Positions 1-8,398 of a DNA stretch of 64,000 nt are shown in pieces. Source of the stretch: Panacibacter ginsenosidivorans (GTDB taxonomy: Bacteria > Bacteroidota > Bacteroidia > Chitinophagales > Chitinophagaceae). The position numbers were made by a program, and so were the translations under genes. How positions within the stretch are numbered: the stretch's first letter is position 1; each line of letters begins with the position of its first letter. The stretch spans positions 2,359,501 to 2,423,500 of the forward strand of contig NZ_CP042435.1 of the NCBI RefSeq assembly GCF_007971225.1. Direction: 5' to 3'. The notes under the pieces were generated by a model that was given only the letters and a program-made list of their open reading frames with translations, was not told the DNA's origin and did not search any database.

Positions 1-421
1 GCTAACTTTCTTCATAGCGGGTTATTTTTGTATTAAAAAAAAATATATGCATTATTATGAAAGTAAAATTACACGTTTATTCAATAATTACTTAAAAGTA
101 ACCCCATTTTTTTTGCATTTATAGATTATTATTTGAAAAATTTTCAAATATATTGTCTTAATCATTGAATTTCTATTAGTTCTACAAAACATATATTTTA
201 CAATAATGTGTTATTCGATTAAATATGTTTTCTATTGCAATAGGGTTTCAAAGAAATTTGGAGCAAAAAATATATGACAGTATTTAAAACCAGTCAATTT
301 GATTCTTCGTATTTACAATAATTCATTTGAAAACATCATATTTTATATAGCGGGGTTTTTTTAAGATGAACATGGGTTGCTTAAAAGCAACCCTTTTTTC
401 ATAGATTCGCAAAAAATTAAA
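1..421. other. AT-rich intergenic region, no gene seen
   Basis: Very AT-rich DNA without a convincing reading frame. Two similar short stretches occur, ATAGCGGGTTATTTTT near 15 and ATAGCGGGGTTTTTTT near 348. The only clear structure is the hairpin at 374-399. No promoter of the TTTG/TAnnTTTG type was identified here. Confidence 0.5.
374..399 (+). terminator. Rho-independent terminator-like hairpin
   Basis: GGGTTGC (374-380) pairs perfectly with GCAACCC (387-393) around a six-base TTAAAA loop and is followed directly by six T residues. It lies just before the VanZ-like gene, so it probably ends a transcript entering from the left. It also argues against starting that gene at the TTG at 377, which is inside the stem. 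Confidence 0.7.
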
Positions 422-793
422 GTGAGGCTGATATTCTTTGTACCAGGTGTTATATGGGTAATAATGATTTTCGTTTTACTAATTATGCCTGGAACAGACA
501 TCCCTTCAAATGATTTTTTTGAACTTATTTATTTTGATAAATGGGTTCATTTAGGGTTATTTAGTGTTTTAACTGTTTTATGGGCATATCCATTCTTTGG
601 ATCAAAACCTTTGTCTGCCAGAATACTTGTCCTGGTTACATTATCTGCAACAGCTTATGGAATTGCGATGGAATTTGTGCAGAAATATTATGCTACAAGC
701 CGTAGTTTTGATCTGACCGATATGTTGGTTGATGCAATTGGTTCATTGATTGGTGCATTCTTTATATTAAAATTTCTATCCAAAAGAAGATAA
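422..793 (+). CDS. VanZ-like membrane protein
   Basis: Small integral membrane protein of the VanZ-like family, whose members are mostly of unknown function (the namesake gives low-level teicoplanin resistance). Visible hallmarks are the short first membrane segment, the DKWVHLGLF motif, and the C-terminal pattern MEFVQ...RSFDLTDMLVDAIGSLIGAF. About four membrane segments are predicted. The GTG at 422 gives a natural N-terminus (MRLIFFVPGVIW) just before the first membrane helix. The open frame extends back to a TTG at 377, but that lies inside a terminator-like hairpin. Family assignment is firm, the start is less so, and no cellular role can be named. Confidence 0.85.
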   Translation: MRLIFFVPGVIWVIMIFVLLIMPGTDIPSNDFFELIYFDKWVHLGLFSVLTVLWAYPFFGSKPLSARILVLVTLSATAYGIAMEFVQKYYATSRSFDLTDMLVDAIGSLIGAFFILKFLSKRR

Positions 794-807
794 AGTTTAT
801 AAAAATA

Positions 808-829
808 GGCCCCTGTGGAAACAGGGGCC
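808..829 (-). terminator. Nine-bp perfect hairpin, terminator for minus strand
   Basis: GGCCCCTGT and ACAGGGGCC form a perfect GC-rich stem with a GGAA loop. Read on the minus strand it is followed by TATTTTTATAAAC, so it can terminate transcription coming from the outer-membrane barrel gene that ends at 1057. On the plus strand no T-run follows. Confidence 0.6.
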
Positions 830-849
830 GCAACCAAAACTAACTGCTT

Positions 850-882
850 ATGAGAAAATTGACTAAGTTTAATGCTTTATAA
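850..882 (+). pseudogene. Possible decayed gene start (10 codons)
   Basis: ATGAGAAAATTGACT begins an open frame MRKLTKFNAL that stops at once. The upstream AACCAAAACTAACTG and the MRKLTKF beginning look like the leader and signal-peptide start of exported Bacteroidota proteins, but no continuation was found in the following bases. It may be the relic of a deleted gene or chance. Confidence 0.25.
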
Positions 883-1056
883 TTTTACAAACGAGATGCC
901 AGAATATTTATATAGTATGTTAAGTATCTCCTAATAACTTTCTTACTGCTTTTTCTACCAATTTTCATCTCTCATTTATAGATGCAAATTTCATTCATAG
1001 TTTAATAAGAAAATGTTAAGTAAACGTCTTATTCTTGTTAATCCATTCTCTCTTTT

Positions 1057-1812
1057 TCATAGCACAATGAGGTATCCGAGCGTAATCGTAGCAGCGCCAG
1101 TATTGCTTTTCCCATTAATCTTATCTTTTTGAATAGGGATTAACCCATAATTACCTCCTGCAGAAAAAAACAAATTATTTTTATCAAAGATATTGCAAGC
1201 AAATCCAATACCCCCTTGTATTCCAATATTGAAATTTTTGATATTACCTTGTACGTCTGAAGTTGCATCAAAAGAAATTGCCGCAGGTAAAACAGGCTCG
1301 GCAAATTGATCGTTAAAATATACATTACTCAATCCATTAGTTACATCTTTTGCCCCCAATAAATAAGCAACATAGGGGCCGCCAGTAACAAAAAATGAAA
1401 AATTTTCTCCAAATGGAAAATAAAACTTTAGCAATACAGGTAATTCAAGATAATTCAACTTGGCTTCATTGTTATACTTCGCATAAAAATAATCTGGCAC
1501 AGTTGTTCCAGGTGGAAAAAAATTTGCATAAGGAGCACTAGCAATAGCTTGCGTTCCATTCTTCTTCCCTCCTTGTGAAGAATAGTTAAGTTCAGCTTGC
1601 ACATACAGTCTTTTATTAATTCCCATTTCGATAACAGCTCCGAAATATGGGCCTTGACGCGAAGACCATCCTTTACTTACCGGGTTATCACTTGAAGATT
1701 TTAGATTGGGTATGCTAATGCCTCCTTTAATACCTAAACGTAATGATGATTGTCCACTACACAAATTTCCAAACAAATAAAAAAACAACAGACAAAATGC
1801 TATTCTTTTCAT
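1057..1812 (-). CDS. Outer-membrane beta-barrel protein (PorT-like)
   Basis: Predicted exported outer-membrane protein of the small beta-barrel group (OMP_b-brl_2, PorT-like) common in Bacteroidota. The 251 residues begin with a hydrophobic signal peptide ending near CSGQ, followed by the usual first strand LRLGIKGGISIPNL. Alternating hydrophobic strands follow, including LYVQAELNYSSQGGKK, NYLELPVLLKFYF and NIGIQGGIGFACNI, with a terminal strand ITLGYLIVL. No ligand or partner can be deduced. It stands alone on the minus strand, with a terminator-like hairpin downstream at 808-829. Function unknown beyond envelope location. Confidence 0.85.
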   Translation of the reverse strand: MKRIAFCLLFFYLFGNLCSGQSSLRLGIKGGISIPNLKSSSDNPVSKGWSSRQGPYFGAVIEMGINKRLYVQAELNYSSQGGKKNGTQAIASAPYANFFPPGTTVPDYFYAKYNNEAKLNYLELPVLLKFYFPFGENFSFFVTGGPYVAYLLGAKDVTNGLSNVYFNDQFAEPVLPAAISFDATSDVQGNIKNFNIGIQGGIGFACNIFDKNNLFFSAGGNYGLIPIQKDKINGKSNTGAATITLGYLIVL

Positions 1813-1899
1813 GATGGCTTATTTTATTAAAGGTAAACCGAAGAATTACTACTTTAATATAGAAATGCATGAGGAAACTGAATAAAATACAATTTTTAA

Positions 1900-1949
1900 A
1901 TCCGGCTTCCATATTTCACGCAAGCTTTTGTTGCGTCGCACACTTATAC
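1900..1949 (+). repeat. Dispersed repeat locus 1: core A, plus orientation
   Basis: Core GTTGCGTCGCACACTTATAC at 1930-1949, preceded by an arm with CCGGCTT and AAGCTTTT. With locus 2 it brackets the DUF937-like gene in inverted orientation. Confidence 0.9.
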
Positions 1950-2070
1950 TTAAATATTCCTTGCTCAGCAAGACACATAGGTTGATAATAATATTCCCCA
2001 GCTGTGTAGGAAAATACACAAAATGACTGAGACCTCATATTTTCCCGACATTAAACAAACTGTCATTATA

Positions 2071-2562
2071 TTAATTAAAAAACTCTTTTGCTCTATCCAT
2101 TAATCCGCCACCAAGGTTACCAGTTCCCTGAAATTTAGAAATTATGTTTTGAATGTCTATAACACCATTACCTCCAGACAATTTTTGGATTATATCGCCC
2201 AGATCAAAACTTTTGTCATTAGGGTCATTCGTTTTACTTATGAATTTGTTTAAAATAGAAGGCAGCAAATTACTTGCAATACCACCAGCCTGATTATTGT
2301 CAAGACCAAATTTGTCCATAAGGCTTTGAACAAATCCGCCATGAATATTTTGCGCCACAGGAGAAGCAACCGCATTACCACCTTTGAACAAGCTTACCAC
2401 ATCATTTATATTTCCGTTGACAAGAGCCTCTCTTAAACCGTCTACAATAGAATTGGATGCATAAGATATAGCTTCGTCATTTCTCTCGTTTGGTATAGCA
2501 GTATTATTAATTATAGCATCACCTGCATTCTCCTTTACTAAATTTAAAAGATTCTCGAACAT
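2071..2562 (-). CDS. DUF937-like protein
   Basis: A 163-residue soluble protein, probably alpha-helical, with no signal peptide. The pattern of a long N-terminal helix (MFENLLNLVKENAGDAI), a Gly/Ala-rich middle (VASPVAQNIHGGFVQSLMDKFGLD) and a C-terminus with GGGLMDRAKEFF resembles DUF937-type proteins, whose function is unknown. The gene is isolated: the neighbours on both sides are more than 200 bases away and inverted copies of the dispersed A core lie on each side (1930-1949 and 2698-2717). The domain assignment is by memory of the family and is moderate. Confidence 0.7.
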   Translation of the reverse strand: MFENLLNLVKENAGDAIINNTAIPNERNDEAISYASNSIVDGLREALVNGNINDVVSLFKGGNAVASPVAQNIHGGFVQSLMDKFGLDNNQAGGIASNLLPSILNKFISKTNDPNDKSFDLGDIIQKLSGGNGVIDIQNIISKFQGTGNLGGGLMDRAKEFFN

Positions 2563-2697
2563 GGCAATTGATGTTAGTTTTAAAAATGAGTAACAAAAAA
2601 ATTTTACATTTACTTTTTCAAGGTAACTATTATTAGCCTGGTTTTATAAATTCAGTTTAGTAATCCGCGATAAAAAAACTTCATAATATAATTGGAA

Positions 2698-2750
2698 GTT
2701 AAAGTGTGCGACGCAACGACAGATGCCATGAAACACCAAAGATGGCAACA
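2698..2750 (-). repeat. Dispersed repeat locus 2: core A, minus orientation
   Basis: Core on the minus strand at 2698-2717 (plus strand reads AGTGTGCGACGCAAC), followed by the right-arm motif GATGCCATGAAACACC. Right partner of locus 1. Confidence 0.9.
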
Positions 2751-2816
2751 TAAATAACTACAATTTTCATTACCCCGAAATAAAATAGTAGAAATAAAAA
2801 AGTGCTTTTAAAAATA

Positions 2817-4091
2817 TTACCGCAGTTTTTGCAGTGCTGCTTCCAACTGTTCAAACACCGGATCAATTTCTTCCAGGTGGCAAGTGCCTACGCTAAGGCG
2901 GTACCATGGTGAGTTGCTTTCTGCTCCAAAAGCATAGAATGGGACAACGGCAAGCTTGGCTTCACCCAGAATATAATCAGTAGCATCATACTGCGTGGTT
3001 AAAATTTTGTTACCGTTACTTTTACCCCTAATATCAATTTTTATAGTAAGATAAATAGCAGCCTGCGGAGTTATTGCATCAACAGGAAATCCTTTTTGTT
3101 TTAGTTTTACGAACCCCTCATAAATCTTATGGAGCCTTTCTTCCAACGAAGCTTTGAATTTTTCAAGATACTTATTTACTGCATCTTTTTGCATAAGGAA
3201 TGAAGCCACAGCTTTCTGTTCCGCCATTGGTGCCCATGCACCTACATGACTAAGTAATGCTTTCATTTTAGCAATAACATCGGAAGGGCCAAGGGCCCAG
3301 CCAACACGCACACCAGTTGCTGCAAAAACTTTTGATATACCATCTATAAAAATGGTGCAGTGCTTCATTTCGGGGCGCAAACTGAGTGGATTATAATGAA
3401 CAGTATTACCATAAGTCAGTTTCCAGTACATCTGGTCAAACATTAGATAAACCTTTTTTTCTGTCGCGCTGCGGCTGGCATTTTCCTGCAATATAATATC
3501 ACATATTTTCTCTAGTTCTTCTTTCTGTAGTGTAGTACCCGTTGGATTTTGAGGGGTACATAAACATACAAGTACTGCACCTTTTATGTTGCGGGCAATA
3601 TCACCGGCATGCGGCATAAAATTGTTTTCCGGTGTTGCTTCAACCATGCAATGCTCTACACCATTCATACTGGAGTAATGATTATTATTCCAGGAAGGCA
3701 CTGCATAAATAACTTTATCACCAGGGTCAGCTATTGTTTTAAATAATGTATAAATAAGTGGTCTGCCACCTGAAGCAATAAGTATCTCATTCATCTCAAA
3801 ATTTAGTTGCTCATGCTCTTGTATAAAAAGTTTGACAGCTTTTCTAAGTTCATATATACCATCAGCAGGTGGATAGTTGGTGTAGTGGTTTCGATATGCC
3901 TCAATTATAAGTTCTTCAAGTTCGGAAGGTATGGGAAAAACGGAAGGATCAAAATCGCCTATAGTAAAATTGTATATTTTTTCACCCTGCCTTATACGTT
4001 CATTAATAGCGTTTCCCAACTTCACTATTTCAGATCCTTTAAGTGTTTCGGCCAGCTTACTGAGCTTATTCATAGAGTTTTGATTATGCAT
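2817..4091 (-). CDS. Class I/II pyridoxal-phosphate aminotransferase
   Basis: Transfers an amino group between an amino acid and a 2-oxo acid using pyridoxal phosphate in the cytosol. The 424 residues show the fold-type I landmarks: ASGGRPLIYTLF in the cofactor phosphate loop, CTPQNPTGT with Asn182, MFDQMYW with Asp219, and the Schiff-base lysine Lys254 in GISKVFAATGVRVGW. The arginine motif WYRLSVG near the C-terminus would hold the substrate carboxylate. Asp, aromatic or kynurenine-type specificity cannot be told apart. A second methionine at residue 7 (MNKLSKLAETLKGS) may be the real start. It diverges from the operon beginning at 4285, with a long perfect inverted repeat between them. Confidence 0.88.
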   Translation of the reverse strand: MHNQNSMNKLSKLAETLKGSEIVKLGNAINERIRQGEKIYNFTIGDFDPSVFPIPSELEELIIEAYRNHYTNYPPADGIYELRKAVKLFIQEHEQLNFEMNEILIASGGRPLIYTLFKTIADPGDKVIYAVPSWNNNHYSSMNGVEHCMVEATPENNFMPHAGDIARNIKGAVLVCLCTPQNPTGTTLQKEELEKICDIILQENASRSATEKKVYLMFDQMYWKLTYGNTVHYNPLSLRPEMKHCTIFIDGISKVFAATGVRVGWALGPSDVIAKMKALLSHVGAWAPMAEQKAVASFLMQKDAVNKYLEKFKASLEERLHKIYEGFVKLKQKGFPVDAITPQAAIYLTIKIDIRGKSNGNKILTTQYDATDYILGEAKLAVVPFYAFGAESNSPWYRLSVGTCHLEEIDPVFEQLEAALQKLR

Positions 4092-4172
4092 TGCAAAAAT
4101 AAGCCCTGAAGCGTTTCGTTTAAGGATAAAAACAATTGTATAAAATTAAATACTCATGAAGAAAAGTTATTA

Positions 4173-4210
4173 AGGTGAAAAATCACAATCAGTATGGTGA
4201 TTTTTCACCT
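4173..4210. promoter_or_regulatory. 14-bp perfect inverted repeat between divergent genes
   Basis: AGGTGAAAAATCAC (4173-4186) and GTGATTTTTCACCT (4197-4210) are exact reverse complements around a 10-base loop. No T-run follows on either strand, so it does not look like a terminator. It sits between the divergent aminotransferase and the 4285 operon, where an operator or a structured leader would be expected. Confidence 0.6.
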
Positions 4211-4284
4211 AGTTCATAATATATTTAGCAGTTTATTTTGTATGTTCATAACAATTATTATTATAATCCCTAAAAACAAATTTT

Positions 4285-4650
4285 ATGGCAACATGGCAAG
4301 AAGTAAAAACCAAAGTACAGGCATTCAGAACTTACGTTCAGGGCTTAACACCAACAGCGAGATCAGCAGCTAAATACGCCTTTTTAATTACGAAAGATGA
4401 TATTAAAACAATGATCGACCAGGCTGGTGGTGTTCAACAGCTAGATGGATTAAGGGCTTATTTTGCTGCAGACATTATTGATGGGCAAATGGTGCCTACC
4501 ATGTATGTTGTAGCTGTCCAGAAAGATGCAGCTGGCAATTATAATGATTATGATCTTGGAATGACGGTTCCTTCAGGATCTCAACCACTGACTGCAGATA
4601 CAAGGCCATGTCCTAATATGTGCAGTACTGCCAATTTTTTAAACTCGTAA
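4285..4650 (+). CDS. Small protein of unknown function
   Basis: A 121-residue protein without signal peptide or membrane segment, not recognised. The N-terminal half is helical (MATWQEVKTKVQAFRTYVQGLTP), followed by a strand-rich part (YFAADIIDGQMVPTMYVVAVQKD) and a short tail with two cysteines in RPCPNMCSTANFL. Two closely spaced cysteines in a Pro-rich tail could bind a metal or form a disulfide, but no evidence decides. It is the first gene of a plus-strand run that continues with a membrane protein and a two-component pair, with only 49 bases to the next start, so it may be co-transcribed. Confidence 0.75.
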   Translation: MATWQEVKTKVQAFRTYVQGLTPTARSAAKYAFLITKDDIKTMIDQAGGVQQLDGLRAYFAADIIDGQMVPTMYVVAVQKDAAGNYNDYDLGMTVPSGSQPLTADTRPCPNMCSTANFLNS

Positions 4651-4699
4651 TATTTGAAAATGTTTTTAAAATCATAGCAGATCTGCTAACATTTTTAAT

Positions 4700-5362
4700 A
4701 TGCAACTTCCTGAGTGGATTCTAAACTATACTGATACCTACATGCCGTTGCTAACCTTAATTATTTCCTTTCCTTTATTAAAGCGGATGAATAAAAAAGA
4801 ATATATCCTGATTGCATATGTGATAACATGCTTCATAGTTTTTCTTATAAGTAATATAATGGCCGATAGAGGAGTGAACAATATGTTTCTTTACCATTTC
4901 TTTTCGCTTTTTGAAATGGCAGTTATCAGTTTTTACTTTTTAAAATCCTTATTGCACAAATCTCTCACCTTCTACTGGCTTATTTTGGCAGGATATAGTG
5001 TGTTCTGGCTGATTAATATTTTCATTTTTGAAAACCTCAAAATATTTAACAGCAATTCTTCTGTCGTCTCAAATCTCATAATACTTCTGGTTGCTATGTA
5101 TTACCTCTTTGAACTTTCAAAAAGTGAAGATGTATTATATTTTCAAAGGCTCCCCGGTTTCTGGATTGCCAGTGCTTTTCTTGTATCTTGTGCATTAAGT
5201 ATTTTTGGTTTTGTAGCTTATAAATACTTCCAGGGTATTAACTATAAAGACGATGCTAATAAAATATGGTTAGTACCATTGTTTTCCATCATCTTTAGAT
5301 TTGTTTTTATTACAATCGGACTTTTATGTTACAGACGCCGCCATTCTATATCGTCAACCTGA
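4700..5362 (+). CDS. Polytopic membrane protein of unknown function
   Basis: A 220-residue integral membrane protein with about seven hydrophobic segments spread over its length (for example LLTLIISFPLL, YVITCFIVFLISNIM, LIILLVAMYYLF, ISIFRFVFITIGLLCY-type segment near the end). No known catalytic motif is visible. Its last 37 bases overlap the start of the histidine kinase gene in another frame, which indicates translational coupling. This suggests it could be a membrane input or partner for that kinase. Similar unnamed membrane proteins often sit beside NarL-type kinases in this phylum, but that is from memory. Confidence 0.75.
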   Translation: MQLPEWILNYTDTYMPLLTLIISFPLLKRMNKKEYILIAYVITCFIVFLISNIMADRGVNNMFLYHFFSLFEMAVISFYFLKSLLHKSLTFYWLILAGYSVFWLINIFIFENLKIFNSNSSVVSNLIILLVAMYYLFELSKSEDVLYFQRLPGFWIASAFLVSCALSIFGFVAYKYFQGINYKDDANKIWLVPLFSIIFRFVFITIGLLCYRRRHSISST

Positions 5363-6108
5363 TCATTGCCGGCTGCGCGATAATACTATTCTTTCTTTTT
5401 TTCTTCTATCTTTTTTTCATACAATCACAGCGCCGCAGAATAATGCATCAAAAAGAAATGTTAGATCTCAAAGTACGTTATGAGCAAACTATTTTACAAT
5501 CACAACTGGAGATACAAGAGCAAACATTTCGTAACATAAGCCAGGAAATACATGATAATATTGGCCAGGTGCTAAGTCTTGCAAAGCTTAACCTCAATAC
5601 TATTCCACACGAAGGAGCTTCTGATAAAATTTCATTAACTGAAGAATTGCTGGGCAAAGCAATAAATGATCTGAGAGATCTTAGCAAAAGTCTGCATCCC
5701 GAAAAGATTTCCGACATTGGCCTTGTAAATGCTACACGCCATGAGCTTTTTACTTTTCAACGTGCCTCTAAAATAAGAACCGAACTCATTGCAGATGAAA
5801 CAGAGATATCTATTGATGGTAATAAGTCTGTTATCATTTTTCGTATGATACAGGAAGCCCTTCACAACACGTTAAAACATGCAAAAGCAACTAATGTTAC
5901 AGTAGCCATGCGCCAACATGGAACACAAATCATAATTGAAATAAACGATAATGGCAGCGGGTTTGACACTACTTCTATTAAAAGTACAGAAACAGGTATT
6001 GGTTTAAAGAGTATGGAACAACGCTGCAAACTTATCAATGCAACATTTTGCATAGATTCAATACCCGGTAAAGGCACTACTATACTATTGGTTATTAATA
6101 ATAGCTAA
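5326..6108 (+). CDS. NarL-type sensor histidine kinase
   Basis: Inner-membrane histidine kinase of the HisKA_3/HATPase_c type. It has one N-terminal membrane helix (about residues 9-32), a short coiled linker, the phospho-acceptor His76 in QEIHDNIGQVLSLAKLNL, the N-box MIQEALHNTLKHAKA (Asn181), the G1 box DNGSGFD (about 208-214) and GIGLKSMEQR (about 224-233). There is no extracellular sensory domain, so the signal probably comes from the membrane or from a partner such as the overlapping upstream membrane protein. The response regulator follows within a few bases, making a classic pair. Confidence 0.92.
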   Translation: MLQTPPFYIVNLIIAGCAIILFFLFFFYLFFIQSQRRRIMHQKEMLDLKVRYEQTILQSQLEIQEQTFRNISQEIHDNIGQVLSLAKLNLNTIPHEGASDKISLTEELLGKAINDLRDLSKSLHPEKISDIGLVNATRHELFTFQRASKIRTELIADETEISIDGNKSVIIFRMIQEALHNTLKHAKATNVTVAMRQHGTQIIIEINDNGSGFDTTSIKSTETGIGLKSMEQRCKLINATFCIDSIPGKGTTILLVINNS

Positions 6109-6116
6109 TTTTGACT

Positions 6117-6758
6117 ATGAAAAAAATTGCACTCGTTGATGATCATGCCCTGCTTAGAAGTGGCCTTGCCAGTGTTATAAACAGCTTTGGAGATTATAAG
6201 GTAATTTTTGAAGCAGACAATGGCAGGCAGTTTATAGAAAGCATAAAGACAAAAGGAAAACCAGATGTTGTATTGCTTGATATAAATATGCCAGAAATGG
6301 ATGGTTTTGCAACTGCTAACTGGATAAAAAACAATGCCCCTGACATAAAAGTTCTTGTGCTCTCTATGCTTGATAATGATACTGCTATTATCAAGATGCT
6401 GCAAAGCGGTGCTAAAGGCTATATACTTAAAGACAGCAAACCTGATATATTACGCAATGCATTACGTGATGTTAGTGAAAAAGGCTTTTTCTTTAACGAC
6501 CTGGTGAGCAATAAGCTCATGCATATGATAAGTAAAGGAGACCAGGATAAAAAAGATCATATTCTTTTAAGCGATAAAGAAATAGAATTTCTTAAATGGT
6601 GTTGTACCGAAAAATCTTACAAAGAAATTGCTGATGCCATGAATATTCCTACAAGAGCTGTAGAATCTCTGCGCAGCAATCTGTTTGAAAAACTTGAAAC
6701 ACTTTCACGCGTAGGGCTGGTTATGTATGCCATAAGAAACGGCATTATTACAGTTTAG
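6117..6758 (+). CDS. NarL/FixJ-type response regulator
   Basis: DNA-binding response regulator that would be phosphorylated by the kinase encoded just upstream. The receiver domain shows the acidic pair Asp8/Asp9 in ALVDDH, the phospho-acceptor Asp55 in VVLLDINMPEMDG and the conserved lysine in GYILKDSKPD. The C-terminal LuxR-like helix-turn-helix includes LSDKEIEFLKW and SYKEIADAMNIPTRAVESLRSNLFEKL. The open frame starts at a TTG at 6111, but the ATG at 6117 gives the standard MKKIALVDDH and is chosen. A target is not known; the inverted repeat at 4173-4210 upstream of the operon is a candidate site. Confidence 0.93.
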   Translation: MKKIALVDDHALLRSGLASVINSFGDYKVIFEADNGRQFIESIKTKGKPDVVLLDINMPEMDGFATANWIKNNAPDIKVLVLSMLDNDTAIIKMLQSGAKGYILKDSKPDILRNALRDVSEKGFFFNDLVSNKLMHMISKGDQDKKDHILLSDKEIEFLKWCCTEKSYKEIADAMNIPTRAVESLRSNLFEKLETLSRVGLVMYAIRNGIITV

Positions 6759-6787
6759 TTTTTCATTTTAATAAAATATATTTTTCA

Positions 6788-6956
6788 CCGGCATTCAATC
6801 GCTGTGGCATCGCCTGTTGTGTCACTCACTTGTACGTTCGGGAGAACAGGCAACAGGCAAAGAGTTTTATATTGTTACTTGTTCACTGTTCATTCATATT
6901 CATCTGCACAAGTGTGCGACGCAACGGAAGTTTAATTGATGATATGCTGCATGGCT
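6788..6956. repeat. Dispersed repeat locus 3: B plus / A minus pair
   Basis: Core B on plus at 6816-6835 and core A on minus at 6906-6925, facing each other across about 70 bases. The outer arms begin with ACCGGC on the left and end with GGCTCATAAA on the right. Fills the gap between the response regulator and the lysE-like gene. Confidence 0.9.
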
Positions 6957-6965
6957 CATAAAATA

Positions 6966-7622
6966 TTACTGCATGATTTTGTGCGTAGCCAATCCGTAAA
7001 TAAGCACAATGCCAAACACTATATATATGATACCTGCGATGCGGTTAATAATATGAATATTGTGCGGGTTTAGTTTTTCGCGTATTTTTCCTGCCAGCAT
7101 TACTTTAAGTGTATCTGCAAATAAATTCAGCAGCAGGCATACAGAAAATGCAACAAGTATATACTCATCCGGATGATCTTGTTTTTCTGAACCAGACAAC
7201 ACCGCTGTAGAAGCACCAATCCAGAAAAGTAATACACCGGGGTTTAAGAGGTTCATAAAATAACCCGAAAGAAAAACACCAATAACATCCCGTTTACGCA
7301 TTACACTTAATTTTATTTTTCCATCATCTGCAGCTACACTAACCTTTTTAAAAAAAATTGTGTAAATACCCATAAACATCAAAAATATACTGCCTATAGC
7401 TCCAATGATCAATTCGTGCGTCATAGCAGATTGAAATAAATTGGTGAAGAGATTGCAGATAAGCACCAATGTAATGTCGCTTGCAGAAACGCCGGCAATA
7501 AAAGCAAAGCCACCTTTATGCCCGTTTGTTAGACTTTGCTTGATGATAGAAAAAATTACCGGCCCTACGGAAATGCTCAACAAAAGCCCCAACGCAAAAC
7601 CTTTTGCCAGTGCAGCAATCAT
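6966..7622 (-). CDS. LysE-family amino-acid exporter
   Basis: Inner-membrane exporter of the LysE/RhtB family, which expels amino acids or related small solutes. About six membrane helices are visible. The family signature GFALGLLLSISVGPVIFSIIK occurs at the N-terminus with the conserved glycine-proline, then SLTNGHKGGFAFIAGVSASD. The C-terminal helix IAGIIYIVFGIVLIYGL is typical. The ATG at 7622 (MIAALAKG) is preferred over the TTG two codons upstream. Substrate cannot be deduced. It stands alone on the minus strand. Confidence 0.88.
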   Translation of the reverse strand: MIAALAKGFALGLLLSISVGPVIFSIIKQSLTNGHKGGFAFIAGVSASDITLVLICNLFTNLFQSAMTHELIIGAIGSIFLMFMGIYTIFFKKVSVAADDGKIKLSVMRKRDVIGVFLSGYFMNLLNPGVLLFWIGASTAVLSGSEKQDHPDEYILVAFSVCLLLNLFADTLKVMLAGKIREKLNPHNIHIINRIAGIIYIVFGIVLIYGLATHKIMQ

Positions 7623-7913
7623 CAACAAAGATATTAGTGTTATAAATCAGGAATGCTAAACGAAAATAAGCGCTTTATATGAATAAAATAAACAATACAC
7701 TGTTAACTGCACGCAATTATTTTTCTAAAAAATTAAACAAAATCAATATTCCAAAGTCTGTTACTGAAATGGTCTTTTTCAATTGAGTAAGAGATTTTGT
7801 GTGTATAAATTTTAATAACAGACGAACTTTATTTTCGGTAACTTGTATTATAATTTAGTACCAACGTATCTAAACCCATTATGAAAATTATCTAACTAAA
7901 CAACCTTAATTTT

Positions 7914-8369
7914 ATGGAGCACCATTTACCCAATCCGCCTGCATACCTAAATAAGGTACACACTTTGAATCAGGCAATATTTTATTGTTACAATGCATCT
8001 TCCCAAAGGGTTCCTGTAGGAATGATTTATGATTTCACATTTAAAGATGATAAGACATTGTCGTTCTCAACAAACTATTTTCCTGTAACTGAAATGAACT
8101 GGAATTCATTTGCCGCTGAATTACATTTCTACAAAAAGAATGTGCCGGGAAGTTTTGTTTTGCATGGAATAGCTTTTATAGATAATAATCTATCAGGCGC
8201 GGTATCGTTCTATATTAACAAAGCAGTATATGCAGATGAGCCTGCCCCTGTTTTAGAAAAAAGTTTATTCTCGGCACTGTTTAAACCGTACTTAACTTTT
8301 TATCGCAAGAGTTCTGAGCTGTTGCTGCATCCTTTCAAAAGGAAAACAACAACAGGTGTTTTTCAATAA
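7914..8369 (+). CDS. Protein of unknown function, 151 residues
   Basis: Not recognised. A mostly beta-strand pattern (FYCYNASSQRVPVGMIYDFTFKDDKTLSFSTNYF, in parts) with no signal peptide or membrane segment. The spacing of strands recalls small split-barrel flavin-binding proteins, but no diagnostic motif is present and this should not be taken as an assignment. The gene is single, with 285 bases of AT-rich DNA upstream. A strong terminator at 8399-8441 follows and runs into the end of the convergent LOG gene. Confidence 0.65.
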   Translation: MEHHLPNPPAYLNKVHTLNQAIFYCYNASSQRVPVGMIYDFTFKDDKTLSFSTNYFPVTEMNWNSFAAELHFYKKNVPGSFVLHGIAFIDNNLSGAVSFYINKAVYADEPAPVLEKSLFSALFKPYLTFYRKSSELLLHPFKRKTTTGVFQ

Positions 8370-8398
8370 TGTCTGCAACAACTGATCGTTTACCAAAG

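Noticed and set aside
14-363. Two ATAGCGGG(G)TT stretches as a repeat pair
   Set aside because: Only about 12 bases match in very AT-rich DNA; not enough to call a repeat.
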